From: Petaurus breviceps papuanus
Taxonomy: Eukaryota > Chordata > Mammalia > Diprotodontia > Petauridae
Length of the DNA stretch: 64,000 bases
NCBI GenBank assembly: GCA_028583685.1
Contig: JAMXIF010001253.1
Location: 78,682,150-78,746,149, forward strand
Direction: 5' to 3'
The translations under genes and the position numbers were made by a program. Within the stretch, counting starts at the first letter, position 1, and the number at the start of each line of letters is the position of its first letter. Below, one piece after another: positions 33,738 through 44,960 of this stretch. The notes under the pieces are model-generated. The model was given only the letters and a program-made list of their open reading frames with translations. It had not been told where the DNA came from and did no database searches.

Positions 33738-34429
33738 ATTTTCCCTACCTTCTCCCTCCCCCCGCCTTAATAGTTTTCCTTTTGTCCACCACTTCCCTCA
33801 GTGTTTTCTTTTCAGTCCCCCTCCATTTTCCCCCCTTTTCCCCTTACTACTTCCCTCCCTACAAACCACTCCCACCCCCCTTTTGTAACCCTTTCCCCCT
33901 CCTACTGTCTGTAGGATATTTTTATACTTAATGAAGTATTTTATTTCTTCTTTGCACCAAGAGTGACAGGAACAAATCTCATGCAAAGCTCCTCTCCCTC
34001 CCCTCTTTCCCTCTAAACTGATACTTTTTGCATTTCTTCTCCATAGTGTCCTATGCTTAACTGGTTGTTATTCCCTCCTTGTACCAGAAACAATGAGAGA
34101 AAAGGTCATATGCTTCCCAACTCCTCCCTTTTTTCCTCTGCTATACAGTTTTTGTGCCTCTATGTGTGGCATAATTTACCCCTTTCCACTTCATCCATTC
34201 CCTTTCTTCCATTGCAGTCCCTTTGTAGCCCTTAATAAGATTTTTTTAAATCATCATTTTGTGTATTTTATAGTCATACCCTCTACTTGTCTATGTCCTG
34301 CTTGCTCTTATCAATTAGCAGTGTGTGTGTGTGTGTGTTTTCATTATTTACCTTTCTAAGTCACTGTTGCATCTCGTAACTGGAGGTTGAATTTTCCATT
34401 GAGTTCTGGCTTTTTTATCAAGAAGGTCT

Positions 34430-35887
34430 GGAACTCTGTTATATCATTGAATGACCATCTCTTTGCCTGAAAAAATATGCTCAGTCTCGCTGGGTATGTG
34501 ATCCTTGGTTGTAACCCGAGCTCTTTTGCCCTCTAGAAAATTGTATTACACTGCCTCCTATCTTTCAGTGTAGAGGCTGCCAAATCCTGTGCGATCCTCA
34601 CTGTGGACCCTCGATATTTGAATTGTTTCTTTCTGGCCGCTTGAAGTATTTTCTCTTTTATCTTGTAAGTTCTGGAGTTTAGCCAGAACATTTCGAGGAC
34701 TTTTCAGTTTGGGATCTCTTTCAGCAGGTGTCCGGTGGATTCTCTCGATTTCTATTTTACCCTCAGGTTCTAGTGTCTCAGGGCAGTTTTCCTGAACAAG
34801 CTCTTGGAGAATGTTGTTCAGGCTCATTTTTTCATCATAATTTTCTGGTAGGCCTATGATTCTCAGATTATCTCTCTTGGATCTGTTTTCCAGGTCAGTT
34901 ATTTTTCTTTCAGGTATTTTGCCTCTTTTTCTAATTTTTCATTCTTGTTGTTTTGCTTGACTAATTCTTGGTTCCTCGTAGAGTTATTTGTTTCCATTTG
35001 GTTAATTCTAGTTTTTAGCAAATCATTTTCCTTGGTTAATTTTTGGAGCTCCTTTTCCATATCATACACTTTTGTTTTTAGAGAGGTGTTTTCCTCATTA
35101 TAATGTTTTTCTAATTCTGCTATTTTGGTTTTTATAGTATTATTCATTTTGTCTTCTATCTCTCTCATTTTGTTTTCAAAATTCCTTTTGATCTCATCTA
35201 GGAGAGCCTTCTGTGCTTGGGACCCATTCCCTGTTGAAGTTTCAGTTTTGGGTGTGGAGTCCACATTGTCTCCCTCTGAGGTTGGTTCCTCCCTCTGAGG
35301 ATAGTAGGACTTCAGAGTCTTTGTCTTTTGTAGCAGCAAGCACCCCAAGCGTCCTCAGGGTTTGCTGCCACCACAGGTTCTTGGATCTTCTTTGATAAAG
35401 GAAAGCAACTCAAAATGGGTTAACAAGCTTACTTTAATCAGTCAAACATGTATCGTTTACCTAGTTCAGGGGAAAGAGGTCAGTAGGGCGAACTTCAAAG
35501 TATACAGGCAGAATTATCAAGACAGTAACAGATCAAGTAGACAGATTTCAAACTGTCCAACCACTATATCTATACCCAATCAACATCTGGGTTTCAACAT
35601 CTGGGTTTCAATGCCGGGAGGCTCTGGACAATGGCTTCCCAGAATCCATATCAAATCACAGAACATTTCTCAAAGTGAGCCCCAAAACAAAGCTACACAT
35701 CAGGGCTTATATAGCCTTCTCCTGGCTCAGAGAATATAACAACCTTATTGACTCACTGGCCAATCAAGAAGTATCTACTGAAAAACAAGCCTCCCACCCC
35801 AGGCTCCAGGTGTACTTTAGCTTAGGGGCAGGGAAGATCTTCAAATTTACATTCCCATTACATCTTTGTAGTCTGCTTTCTACCCAT
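34430..35887 (-). pseudogene. L1 ORF1p (RNA-binding chaperone), interrupted by an LTR
   Basis: The start MGRKQTTK is encoded at 35887-35864, eight codons before the LTR at 35329-35862. Beyond the LTR, the frame continues TKTLKSYYPQREE, a long coiled coil (for example EIEDKMNNTIKTKIAELEKHYNEE, heptad-rich), up to KYLKEK near 34899. There one A is missing from an A-run and the frame shifts to ITDLENRSKRDNLRIIGLPENYDE (RRM start), then NCPETLEPEGKIEIERIHRTPAERDPK (C-terminal domain). Later stops follow. The domain order and size fit mammalian L1 ORF1p. Confidence 0.88.
35329..35862 (+). mobile_element. Solo LTR, ~526-bp ERV family (copy C), inside L1 ORF1
   Basis: TGTAGCAGCAAGCACCCC start and ACATTCCCATTACA end; perfect 5-bp duplication TCTTT at 35324-35328 and 35863-35867. 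TATA-type GGGCTTATATAGCC near 35704. It lies antisense to the host L1 and is younger than it. No internal retroviral genes are present. Confidence 0.92.
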
Positions 35888-36274
35888 TTTTGAGGCAGGG
35901 TCCTAGCCATGCCCTTCCTCTAGGATCCCAAGCCTTTACTGTAGAGGGTTTTGCCCTGGGGCAAGAGTTACTATGTTTTCAGGGTCAGAGGGGGGGTTTG
36001 GAGGGAGTTAGTGATGTTCACTCTGTCATCCTGGACTTTGGAGGTCTTGAAAGGGGCTTTTTTTTAAATTTCTGGGCTATGAAGTGGTAGCCCCAGGAGT
36101 GTTTGCTGTCCAGGACAGGGGCCCCTGTATTTGGTTCTTACCTTGCTCTTTCCAGTCCCAGCCCTTTGGTGATAGGCCTGGTAGTGGACCTTGTGGTTGG
36201 TGGGAAGACTTGCCCTTGGAGTTGATCAATCCCCTTCTGGGCCTGCCTCTGCCACACCTATTGCCATTATTCTT

Positions 36275-37077
36275 AAGACAAAATTGTGATTCCAGCTGAG
36301 ATCATGTGACACCAGGCCCACCACTTGTTCAAATATACTGCAGTGCTTCTCTGATATCAACCTGAATCATAAATCACTGAGAAATCTATTTTATTCCAAT
36401 GAGCTCTGTGTCATGGCTCCTCCTTATTACATTGCCTAATGACTGCAATTTAAAGTATCTCCTCCAACAAGTTTAATTTATTAATTTAAATAATTAATAT
36501 CTGAAGGTAGTCCAAATAATGACTTATACATTTTCTAAAAATATAGCTATAAATGCATAATTCCATATGTTAAATTGTAAAGATTGGCAGCTGAGAGAAC
36601 AGGAAAAAAGTATCTTTATCATTATCTTTTTTCATTTGAAAATGCTATGCCATTATCATCATAATCATTAGGACCAGCCAGAGGGAAAATGGATAAGATG
36701 CTGTTCACCAGCCACTTATGATTGACACATAATGCAATTATTTTGTTCAAAGGAATTAGTAGTTTAGTGTCTATCCATCTTTGCTTTATAATAGGATGAT
36801 TCTCCTATTTCTTAAGATATGAATGATAGTTAATAGACATAATTGTTCTTTTTCTACTCTGCTTTACAAAGAAATATGAATACCAGTATGTCTTTTATTT
36901 TGCACTCTGCCTACAGGAAACATGTTAAGTTAGTTTCAATGCTTTCCTCATTCATGAAATAAAAGAAATTTGCACAGATATTTCTAGAGTTTACATACTG
37001 ATAAAATGTAAGAACTTGAAAATATTCACTGTTTACTTTATCAAAAATGTTTTAAACCACCAAAACCCTTGAAAGTA
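36275..37077. other. Unique-looking AT-rich DNA, no gene seen
   Basis: No repeat family or coding frame recognised. Confidence 0.45.
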
Positions 37078-37995
37078 GCATAAGAGAGTGAGGCAAGATG
37101 GAGCATTAGAAGCAGGAATCCATCTAAACTCTTCCAATGTTTTCCTTCAAACTATTTTAAAATAATGTCTCAAATAAAATTTTAAAGCAGCAGAGGCAAC
37201 AAAATGTCAGAGTGACACATTTTTCTAGCCTAAGGAAGACAACTCAAGAGGTGGGCAAGAAAGGCCTTACATATCAGGGTGGGGGCCAGTAGTACATAGG
37301 GCAGCAACCAGCAGAAATTGGACATAGCTGAGATAGTGCCAATGGCAGCTTTCAGAACTCTCAGCTCAGAGACTATAAAGGTGTCAGACAACTGATCAGA
37401 AAGAGATTACAGAGAACCTTTTACCAGCACTGGGTACAGCTGGCATTGATAGTCAACTCTATTGCCCCTCTGTAGTTCTGGGTTGCAGTTCTGGAGCAGA
37501 GGAAATGCTTGTGGTAAGTCACATGGGAGCAGTGGTCCTAGTCGTAATGCCAAAGCAGAGAGGAGTGGTAACACTTATAGCTGCAGGGGAAGAGGGAATT
37601 TGGTGACAGGGTGGAGAGGACTACTAGTGCTTGTGACTACAAGAGAACAGGGGACCTGGTCACAGTTCCAGGTCAAAAAGGAGAAGTTAGTATTTGCAAC
37701 TGTAAAGAATCAATGACCCTTCCTGGGTATATACCAGGGTGTGAACCAGGAAGGCAGGGATGTTATCTTCCCCTGAATCATACCATCTTGGAAGCATTGA
37801 AAAATTGCAGGCCCCCAGACCTAGCGATGTGAGCACAGGGCACTCACTATAAGGCCTCTTGACATCCCCGCAGAGAATGCCTCTCTAACTCTGCCCCGCA
37901 TTGTTTCTGCTTGTAATGAAATTCTGATGATATAGGATGTAGAATTAAAAAGTAATTAGGAAAGTCTAAAAATTTCAGGGATAAAACATCAAAAG
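37078..37995 (+). mobile_element. L1/HAL1 5' UTR fragment
   Basis: Begins AGAGAGTGAGGCAAGATGGAGC and follows the same order as the 5' UTRs at 19.28 kb and 41.47 kb (AAAATGTCAGAGTGACAC, AAGAAAGGCCTTAC, AGAACTCTCAGCTCAGAGAC). It stops before ORF1. The 84- and 73-codon open frames in it are not conserved in sister copies. Confidence 0.7.
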
Positions 37996-38019
37996 AATAA
38001 TAAAAAAATTCCCCTTTAA

Positions 38020-38200
38020 ATATTCATTCAGTAAATATTTATTAAGCAGCTACTATGTGCTAAGTAAGCACTGTACTAAGTGCAAGGAATACCAAGAAAG
38101 GCTAAAGGTAGTTTCCATTTTAAAGACACTCACAGTTTAATGGGAGAGATAAAATACAACCAATTATTTACAAACAAGCAATATACAGGATAAATAGGAA
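38020..38200 (+). mobile_element. Ancient L2-related 3' fragment
   Basis: TAAATATTTATTAAGCAGCTACTATGTGC, CACTGTACTAAGTGC and CTCACAGTTTAATGGGAGAGA correspond to a widespread old LINE/SINE 3' module in mammals. The exact family is uncertain. Confidence 0.5.
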
Positions 38201-38282
38201 AAGATCAACAGGTGGAAGGCACTAAGAGAGATAATGAAGGACTTTTCTTTCATAGGAGGTGGAATTTTAGCTTGCATTTTTT

Positions 38283-38451
38283 TTATTTTTTATTTTTTAT
38301 TTTTGAGCAATCGGGGTTAAGTAACTTGCTCAAGGTTACACGGCCAGTTATTTCTGGGTGTGGTGCTGAGTGTCTGAGCCCGGGATTCGATCTCCAGGTC
38401 ATCCCAACACTGGAGCCAGTACTCTTACTCGCTGAGCCACTTGGCCGCCCC
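38283..38451 (-). mobile_element. Solo right monomer of the dimeric SINE family
   Basis: The reverse complement is GGGGCGGCCAAGTGGCTCAG, a GATCGAATCCCGGGCTCAG B-box region and the right-monomer CACCACACCCAGAAATAA, with a long A-rich tail. The perfect 15-bp duplication TAGCTTGCATTTTTT lies at 38268-38282 and 38452-38466. Confidence 0.9.
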
Positions 38452-38986
38452 TAGCTTGCATTTTTTAATGAAGCCAGGAGATGGAGGTACAGTGGGAAAT
38501 CATGCTAGGCATGGGAGATGGCCAGGGAAAATGCCAGAATTCCAGAGTTTCTTATTCCAGGAATGGCAAGGAAGCCAATATCACTGGATCACAGAGAAGA
38601 CTGGAAAAGTACTAAGGGATCTACACAACCTAAACCAGGACTAGTATTTAATCCCAGAGGGTTAAAGTCATATGCATCTTAGATATAGTGGCTACTATGT
38701 AATTAATATCATAATTTTTGTTTAGAAAGTATAGCTTTCAAACAAAGTGGATGCTCATTGATTGGAGAATGGCTAAACATTGGTCTTTCCTGCCAACCTC
38801 TTATGTTGTTTTAGGCCAGAGAAATGTCTCACTATGATATTTTATTGCTTCTGCTGCTTCAAAATTTGATTCAAGACACTATTTTTAAAGTTGTTTAAAG
38901 AAGAATGTTGGGAGAGTTTAGCTGGGTTGCTGCTTCTAGTGTTCCATCTTGGTTCACTCTCCTTTTATGCTACTTTCAAGAGTTTT

Positions 38987-39284
38987 CGGGGCGGCCAGGT
39001 AGCACAGCGAGTAAGAGCACCGGCTCCAGTGTGGAGAAGACCTGGAGATCGAATCCCAGTCAGACACTTAGCACCCACCCAGAAACACCTGGCCGTGTAA
39101 CCTTGAGCAAGTTACTTAACCCCAATTGCTTAGGGGTGGCCAGGTGGCTCAGCGAGTAAGAGCACCGGCTCCAGTGTCGGGATGACCTGGATCAAATCCG
39201 GTCTCAGATACTCAGCACCACACCCAGAAATAACTGGCTGTGTAACCTTGAGCAAGTTACTTAACCCCAATTGCTTTAAAAAAA
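38987..39284 (+). mobile_element. Dimeric tRNA-derived SINE
   Basis: Best-preserved dimer: the left monomer starts GGGGCGGCCAGGTAGCACAG and carries GCACCCACCCAGAAACACC; the right monomer starts near 39134 at GGGGTGGCCAGGTGGCTCAG and carries GCACCACACCCAGAAATAA; then A tail. Duplication AAGAGTTTT at 38978-38986 and 39285-39293. The left monomer has lost a few bases around its B box. Confidence 0.92.
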
Positions 39285-39522
39285 AAGAGTTTTGGTGGTT
39301 TAAAACATTGTTGATAAAGTGTATGGTGAATAATAATGTGCATAAGTTTAATGAAATATAGCTTGTTGTAAGAAAAAATAAATATGAAGGATACCTAGAA
39401 TCATGAGGAGATATATGAACTGACAAAATGAAGTAAACAGAGCCAGGGAAACAGTATACACAATGACTAACATAATGTAAATGGAGAGAACAGTGACTAA
39501 ATAATTGAAACTAAATTATTTT

Positions 39523-39603
39523 GAAGGTGGCTAGGTGGCACAGTGAGTAGAGTGCCGGCCCCGGAGTCAGAAGGACCTGAGTTTGAATCCAGCCTCAGAC
39601 ATT

Positions 39604-39651
<48 letters not shown>

Positions 39652-39718
39652 AGCCATGTGACCTTGGGCAAGTTACTTAACTCCAATTGCCCTCCAAAAA
39701 GCCAAAAAAAAAAAAAAA
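39523..39718 (+). mobile_element. tRNA-derived marsupial SINE with internal (CA)n
   Basis: GGTGGCTAGGTGGCACAGTG head, CCTGAGTTTGAATCCAGCC B box, (CA)n at 39606-39649, then CTTAGCCATGTGACCTTGGG and an A tail. Imperfect duplication GAAACTAAATTATTT / GAAACTAAACGATTT. Confidence 0.9.
39606..39649. repeat. (CA)n microsatellite inside a SINE
   Basis: About 22 CA units, grown from the ACATTTAACAC segment of the SINE. Confidence 0.95.
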
Positions 39719-39984
39719 GAAACTAAACGATTTAAAATTTTAACAACCAAATTTGGTCCAAATATGAGATATATGAAGGTCCTGGGACTATGGTGTGAAA
39801 CACTGGAGAAAATATTGGGCTTTTTTGATTTGTTGATTAATTTTCCTAAACCATTTCTTTTTTCTCCTGTATTATGAAATATGACTTTCTGGAATGGAGA
39901 AGGCATTGTGGAATATAAATTACATAAAATTAAAAGATATCAATAAAACATTTTTTAAGGAGAAGAAAGCATTTTTGTCTATTT

Positions 39985-40300
39985 TCTCTATTTCTGATGA
40001 TGGCACCACTATCTACCTTGTCATTGCAACTCAAATGTTTCTCCATCTTGAATTTTTCTCTCTTCCTCAACTTCCATTTTGGATCAGTTTCCCAATCCAA
40101 TGGACTTAATCTTTGAAATATTTGCTTCACATCTCTCCCCTCCTTTATGCTCTCATTGCTGCTACTTTAGTTTGGACTCCTATCACTTGTCACTTTTCAA
40201 ATGGCATCCTAACTTAGCTAAAAAAAAAAGACTGCAACTCCTTTGAACCTTAAAACTATATTTTTTCATCCTGAACCCCCCAGAGCGAATGCAATGTTTT
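39985..40300 (+). mobile_element. L2 LINE fragment (RT C-terminal side)
   Basis: GATGATGGCACCACTATCTACC, GCAACTCAAATG...CCATCTTGAATTTTTCTCTC and CTCATTGCTGCTACTTTAG...TCACTTGTCAC are in L2 ORF2 order. It is diverged and non-coding. Confidence 0.6.
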
Positions 40301-40389
40301 ATACCAATTATTCATTCAATAAATATTTGTGGATTGTGGAATATTGAGTAAATTCTCACTTCAAATTCACCCTATTGTTACTAATTACA

Positions 40390-40600
40390 CTTTTTCAGAT
40401 ATGGTGGCAGCAAAGTTTTAATGGAAAGAACATCAGACTAGGAGATAGGAGGCTTAAGTTTCATTTCTGTTCTTGCCACTACAACAGTTGTTTGGTCTTA
40501 GGAAAGGTATTTAAATTCTTTGGACCTCAGACTTCTCATCTCTAAAATTATATTGTTAATTAGCTTATTCTTAGAATCCATCTAGGTTTGCCATTGTATA
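40390..40600 (+). mobile_element. MIR fragment
   Basis: AACATCAGACTAGGAGATAGGAGGC, TTCTTGCCACTAC and CCTCAGACTTCTCATCTCTAAAATTA keep the MIR order. A second MIR-like scrap (CTCAGTATAAGGAAGACTAGG, TAACCTGACAGTG) follows at 40735-40870. Confidence 0.6.
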
Positions 40601-42479
40601 ATTCTATTAAATTTAATCCCTCTCCTACTCTATCCATGTATACAAATAGCAAGGATAGCAAAAACAATTGAACCTGATAGCAAATAGTTTAATTGTAAGA
40701 GCAGGCATGAATATAGTACTACTGTATAAAGTTTGCTGTGATGGATAAATAACCAATCTCAGTATAAGGAAGACTAGGATTCAAGTCATGCCTCTAATAC
40801 ATGTTGGCTGTGTCATCCTCATAAAAACACTTAACCTGACAGTGTCCCACTCAGTTCTTTAAGACTGTATGTTTCAGAGAAAATATAGAACTTCACTGAT
40901 ACGTTAGAAGGCATTTTTCATCATTGCCAATTCTCTATACCAATAAAGGTACAGATCTGTACCAACATCAAAAATAAGGTATACATGATGTTTTCTATAT
41001 TCTGTCTCATTTAATCCTTACAAAAGTACTGTGATATAGATGCTTTCTTTTTTGTCATACTGACTCTGCTACTTTCTCCTTCTGCTCCTGTCACTCCCTT
41101 TTCCCACTGTTTAATTCTTACTAGAAACTCTATTTTGAGGAAGGTCCCATAGCAGCTATTCTTCATTATGTGTACTTCAATAACATAACTCAGTGGCTTC
41201 TCTCTTAACTCATCAGTCCTTTTTCTCCCATGCTGCTGCATATGTATCATCCCCACCTCAGCTTTTCTGCTCCCTTTTTTATTCCTTCATTAGAATGAAA
41301 GTTACTTGAGGGCACAAGTTGTCTTTCTGTAAATTAGGAAACTAGCTCAGCATATAAGTCAAGAGTCCATCATCACATAGTGGTAAGATTTGAATCCACA
41401 TTTTCCTAACTCCAAGTATCTCACTGTACTATAAACAATCTATGTTCTGAAACATTCTTTTCAAAAATTGAGCAACACAGAGATAGAGAAGTTAAGTCAG
41501 GGAGTCCCCTGAGTTCTCCCCTAAATTCCTACAAATACCTACAAAGAATGACTAACCAAATTTTAGGGCAGCAGAAGCCATAAAAATAGTGAAACAAATT
41601 TCCAGCCCAACACCACCTGGAAGGTTAACAAAAAAGGTCTGTTACACCAGATTGAGAAAGGAGTGCCATACAGTGCAGGCCATGTCAGCACAAACAAGGC
41701 CCCAGTAAACTCAGAGTAGGTCTCAGGGGACTGAAGCAAGTAAGATGTGACAGTTTCCAGACTTCTCAATCCGTAAACACCAAATACAACTTAGAAGAAG
41801 GTCAGTTGGAAAGGTCTCCTGGACCTGGGTGAGAGAGGAGCACAGTCCAACCCCAGCCACAGAACAGCCCTAGTTCCAGCAAACAAGGAGCAGGCCTTGG
41901 GAGTGACTGAACCAGCAATGGCAGTGGCAGCGGTGGCAGTGGCTGTTTTCAGGATTCTTAGCCCACAGATGATAAGGGGATTGAACAAATGGTCAGAAGG
42001 AGATTATAGGGGTCTCTTTGATGGCACTGAAGCAAGACTCTGTTGCTTTGCCCACACTTGTATCTGGGTTGCAGTCCTACTTTGCAATCCTGGGGTAAGT
42101 AGGAGCATTGCCACAGGAGAGATTGTGGTGGCAGTGGGGAAGGAACCATGCTCACAGTTCTAGGGCAGAAAAGAATGCTTATGGTTACTCAGACTAGAAC
42201 ACAAGTCAGGAGATGAGGAAACACCTCTCCTTAGAAAATACTCACCTTGGAAGAACTGAAAACTCACAGGTCCCTAGAAGTATCTCTGAAAAGACTGCAC
42301 AAAACCCCTGAAGCTTAGAACAGTACACCATCCACACTGGAAGCAGAGCCATACCTTAACAAAGAAGTAAAAAGTGAAGTAATTGGCTGGGAAAATTAAA
42401 AAACAATGGAAAAACGCTTAGACTATAAAAACTTACTTTGTTGACAGAGAAGATCAAAACATACAACCAGAAGAAAACA

Positions 42480-43430
42480 ACAAAATGAAATCTCCTACAT
42501 CCAAAGCCTCAAAGAAAAATATGAATTGTTCTCAGGCTGCAGAAGAGCTAAAAAAAGATTTTGAAAATCAAGTAAGAGAAGTAGAGGGAAAATGGGAAGA
42601 GAAATGATAGAGATGAAAGAAAATCATGAAAAATCAATTCACAACTTTGACCTGGGCAAGTTAGGTAACTTAGTGCTCTGGGAAACTCTCTAAGACCCCC
42701 AAAATACTGAAGAAAATAACACCTTAAAAATAGACTAGACCAAATGGCAAAAGAGGTCCAAAAATCCAATAAGAAGAATAATGCCTTAAAAGGCAGAATT
42801 GGCGAAATGGAGAAGTAAGTCCAAAAGCTCACTGAAGAAAATAATTCCTTAAAAATTAGATGGAAGAAAATGGAAGCTAATGACTATGAAAAATCAAGAA
42901 TTATAAAACGAAACCAAAAGAATGAAAAAATAGATGACAACATCAAATATCTCATTGGAAAAAAAAAACTTTGGAAAATAGATCCAGGAGAGATCATCTA
43001 AAAATTATTGGACTACCTGAAAACTGTAAGTAAAAAAAGAACCTAGACATCATCTTTCAAGAAATTATCAAGGAAGATTGTCCTGATATTCTAGAACCAG
43101 AGAGGAAAATAGACATTGAAAGAATCCACCAATCACCTCCTGAAAGAGATATCAAAATGATAACTCCCAAGAATATCATAGTTAAATTCCAGAACTCCCA
43201 GGTCAAAGAGAAAATATTTCAAGCAGCCAGAAAGAAACAATTCAAATACTGTGGAACTACAAACAGGATAACACAAGATTTAGCAGCTTTTATTTTAAGG
43301 GATCAAATGATTTGGAATATGATATTCAGGAGGGCAAAGGAGCTAGGATTACAATGAAGAATCAGCTACCTAGCAAAACTGTGTGTAATCTATGATGGGA
43401 AAAATTGATATTCAATGAAGTAGAACAATT
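42480..43430 (+). pseudogene. L1 ORF1p remnant
   Basis: Coiled-coil coding DNA at 42.5-42.9 kb with several stops, then the RRM and C-terminal domain (DCPDILEPERKIDIERIHQS equivalents), and at 43157-43357 an open stretch with VKFQNSQVKEKIFQAARKKQFKYC...DLAAFILRD...FRRAKELGLQ, the canonical ORF1p C-terminal end. The 46-bp foreign segment replaces part of the coiled-coil region. Confidence 0.8.
42651..42696. repeat. 46-bp templated insertion, inverted copy of 44805-44850
   Basis: This segment (starting CCTGGGCAAGTTAGG and ending CTCTCTAAGAC) is the exact reverse complement of 44805-44850. At the same place the sister HAL1 at 20.2 kb reads AACTTGCTAAAAGAGACCCCC, so about a dozen original bases were replaced here, with microhomology (AGAC) at the right edge. 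Confidence 0.88.
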
Positions 43431-44739
43431 TAATGTATTCTTGAGAACAGACCATAGCTAAATAGAAAATTTGACGTTCAAATACAAGACTTAAGAAGCA
43501 TGAAAAGGAAAGCAGGAGAAAGAAATCATAAGGAACTTATTAAAGTTGAACTGTTTACATTCCTAGATGGAAAGATATTTGTAACTCATGGGACCTTTAG
43601 CTATCTATAGACATATAAAAATATTCTAACTCAATATTGATTGGAGAAATGCAAACTAAAACAATTCTGAGGTACTACCTCATGCCTATTAGATTAGATA
43701 ATAGGAAAGAAAAGGTAAGTGATAAATTTTAGAGGACATGTGGGAAAAATGAGACATTAAGGGATTGTTGTAAGAGTTGTGAATTGATTAAATCATTCTA
43801 TAGAGCAATTTGGAATTATGTCCAAAGGATTTATAAAATTATGCATACCCTTTGCCCCAGTACTGCCGCTACTAGGTTTGTGTCCCAAAAGAGATACAAA
43901 CAAAAAGGAAAAGGACTTACATGTACAAAAATATTTATAGCACCTCTTTTCTGGGGGTAAAGAATTAGAACTCAGAGGTATGCATATCACTTGGGGAATG
44001 GCTAAATATGTTGTGGTGTGTAATTTTGGTGGAATACTATTGCAGTATATAAAAAATGATGAGTAGGATTCTCTCAGAAAATTCTAGAAAGACTTACATG
44101 GGCTGATGCAAAGTGAAATGTGCTGAGTACAAAGTAATAATATTATTGTAAGATGATCAACTGTGAATGACTTAGCCATTCTCAACAATACAACAATCCA
44201 CAACTACTCTTTGATGAAAATGCTATCCATTCCCAGAGAAAAATCTGATGGTGTCTGAATACAGACTGAAGCAACTTTTTTTTTTCACTTTCTTTATTTG
44301 ACTTGATATTTTTGTTTATGTTTTCTTTCACATGTCTTTTTTGGGTAGTTATTTTTTTGTATGACTATACATATATAACCTATGTAAAATCGTTTGTCTT
44401 CTCAATGTGTGGGGTGGGGAGGGAGAAAGGAAGATAATGTGAAACTCAAAATTAAAAAAATAACATGTTAAAATTGTTTTTATATGTAACTGGGGAAAAA
44501 ATTAAATACTAAATAAAGACAAAAAAGGAGTAACCCAATACTCAAAGGGTTTTTCATGGATCACCAAGAATGGTTGAATTAAAAATCTTGAATTTAGGGT
44601 TGCATACAATGATTTTAGTGGGATATAGTTGCCTAAGAATCTGTAATCTTTGTAGTTTGTTTTGTACTTGTGTTTGTTTTCATCTTGAGCAACTTTTAGA
44701 GCAATGACTTCTTTTGTGTATTACAATTATTTTAATAGG

Positions 44740-44960
44740 TGTTTCTTTCAGAAAAGGATAGGGAAAGATAATGGACCTGGTCACTAACTTCTATGAGATT
44801 TATAGTCTTAGAGAGTTTCCCAGAGCACTAAGTTACCTAACTTGCCCAGGATTCCATGGCCAATATGTGTCAGAGGCAAAACTTGAATACAGTGTTCAGT
44901 GGCTTTGGGATCAATACTCTAGTCACTATCCCATGATGCCTTAGAAAAGATTAACTAATT
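44740..44960 (-). mobile_element. MIR/Ther-type SINE fragment, donor of the 46-bp copy
   Basis: Reversed MIR-like order: GTCACTAACTTCTATGAGA, CTTAGAGAGTTTCCCAGAGC, CTTGCCCAGGATTCCATGGCC and TGTCAGAGGCAAAACTTG. The consensus reads near GACCCTGGGCAAGTCACTT; this copy has its own changes, which are shared with 42651-42696. Confidence 0.7.

Larger units (their letters stand above)
29459..36259 (-). mobile_element. Near-full-length L1 LINE, interrupted by a solo LTR
   Basis: A 15-bp perfect target duplication ATTGCCATTATTCTT (29444-29458, 36260-36274) defines the ends. In minus orientation: 5' UTR (36259 to ~35.89 kb), ORF1 (from 35887), inter-ORF C/T-rich tract (~34.4-33.75 kb on the plus strand), ORF2 (33737 to 29871), a short 3' UTR and a short A tail. 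Without the 534-bp LTR it is about 6.27 kb, close to full length; the 5' UTR is short (about 0.4 kb) and may be truncated. Both ORFs are frameshifted, so it is dead, but damage is light compared with other L1s here: it is the youngest L1 in the window. Confidence 0.93.
38730..39780 (+). mobile_element. Old L1 3' fragment with two nested SINEs
   Basis: GATGCTCATTGATTGGAGAATGGC (38750) is the ORF2 IGEWL region; 39400-39480 (GATATATGAACTGACAAAATGAAG, ACAGAGCCAGGGAAACAG) is the ELMLSE..N-R region near the ORF2 end. It is strongly diverged, and the stretch between holds foreign DNA including the dimeric SINE at 38987. Confidence 0.45.
41470..44530 (+). mobile_element. L1 with large internal deletion (5' UTR, ORF1, ORF2 C-terminus, 3' UTR)
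   Basis: 5' UTR 41470 to ~42.47 kb; ORF1 ~42.48-43.5 kb; near 43610 it passes directly into ORF2 C-terminal DNA (GGAGAAATGCAAACTAAAAC, GGATTTATAAAATTATGCATACCC), then a 3' UTR with TGTGTGGGGTGGGGAGGGAG and an A-rich end at ~44.53 kb. Endonuclease and most of RT are missing, so it could only have moved in trans, or it decayed in place. A foreign 46-bp segment lies at 42651-42696. Two GC-rich opposite-strand open frames in the 5' UTR are not genes. Confidence 0.78.

Noticed and set aside
33720-34330. C/T-rich stretch as a regulatory polypyrimidine element
   Set aside because: It is the normal inter-ORF region of the L1 read on the opposite strand; the same purine-rich tract occurs in other L1 copies.
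35362-35893. Open frames of 125 and 72 codons as a conserved protein
   Set aside because: Similar peptides recur at 7.9, 26.5 and 62.5 kb only because all four places are copies of one LTR.
41791-42163. Opposing GC-rich open frames (65-88 codons) as exons
   Set aside because: They lie in an L1 5' UTR, are not conserved in other copies, and have no convincing splice-site context.
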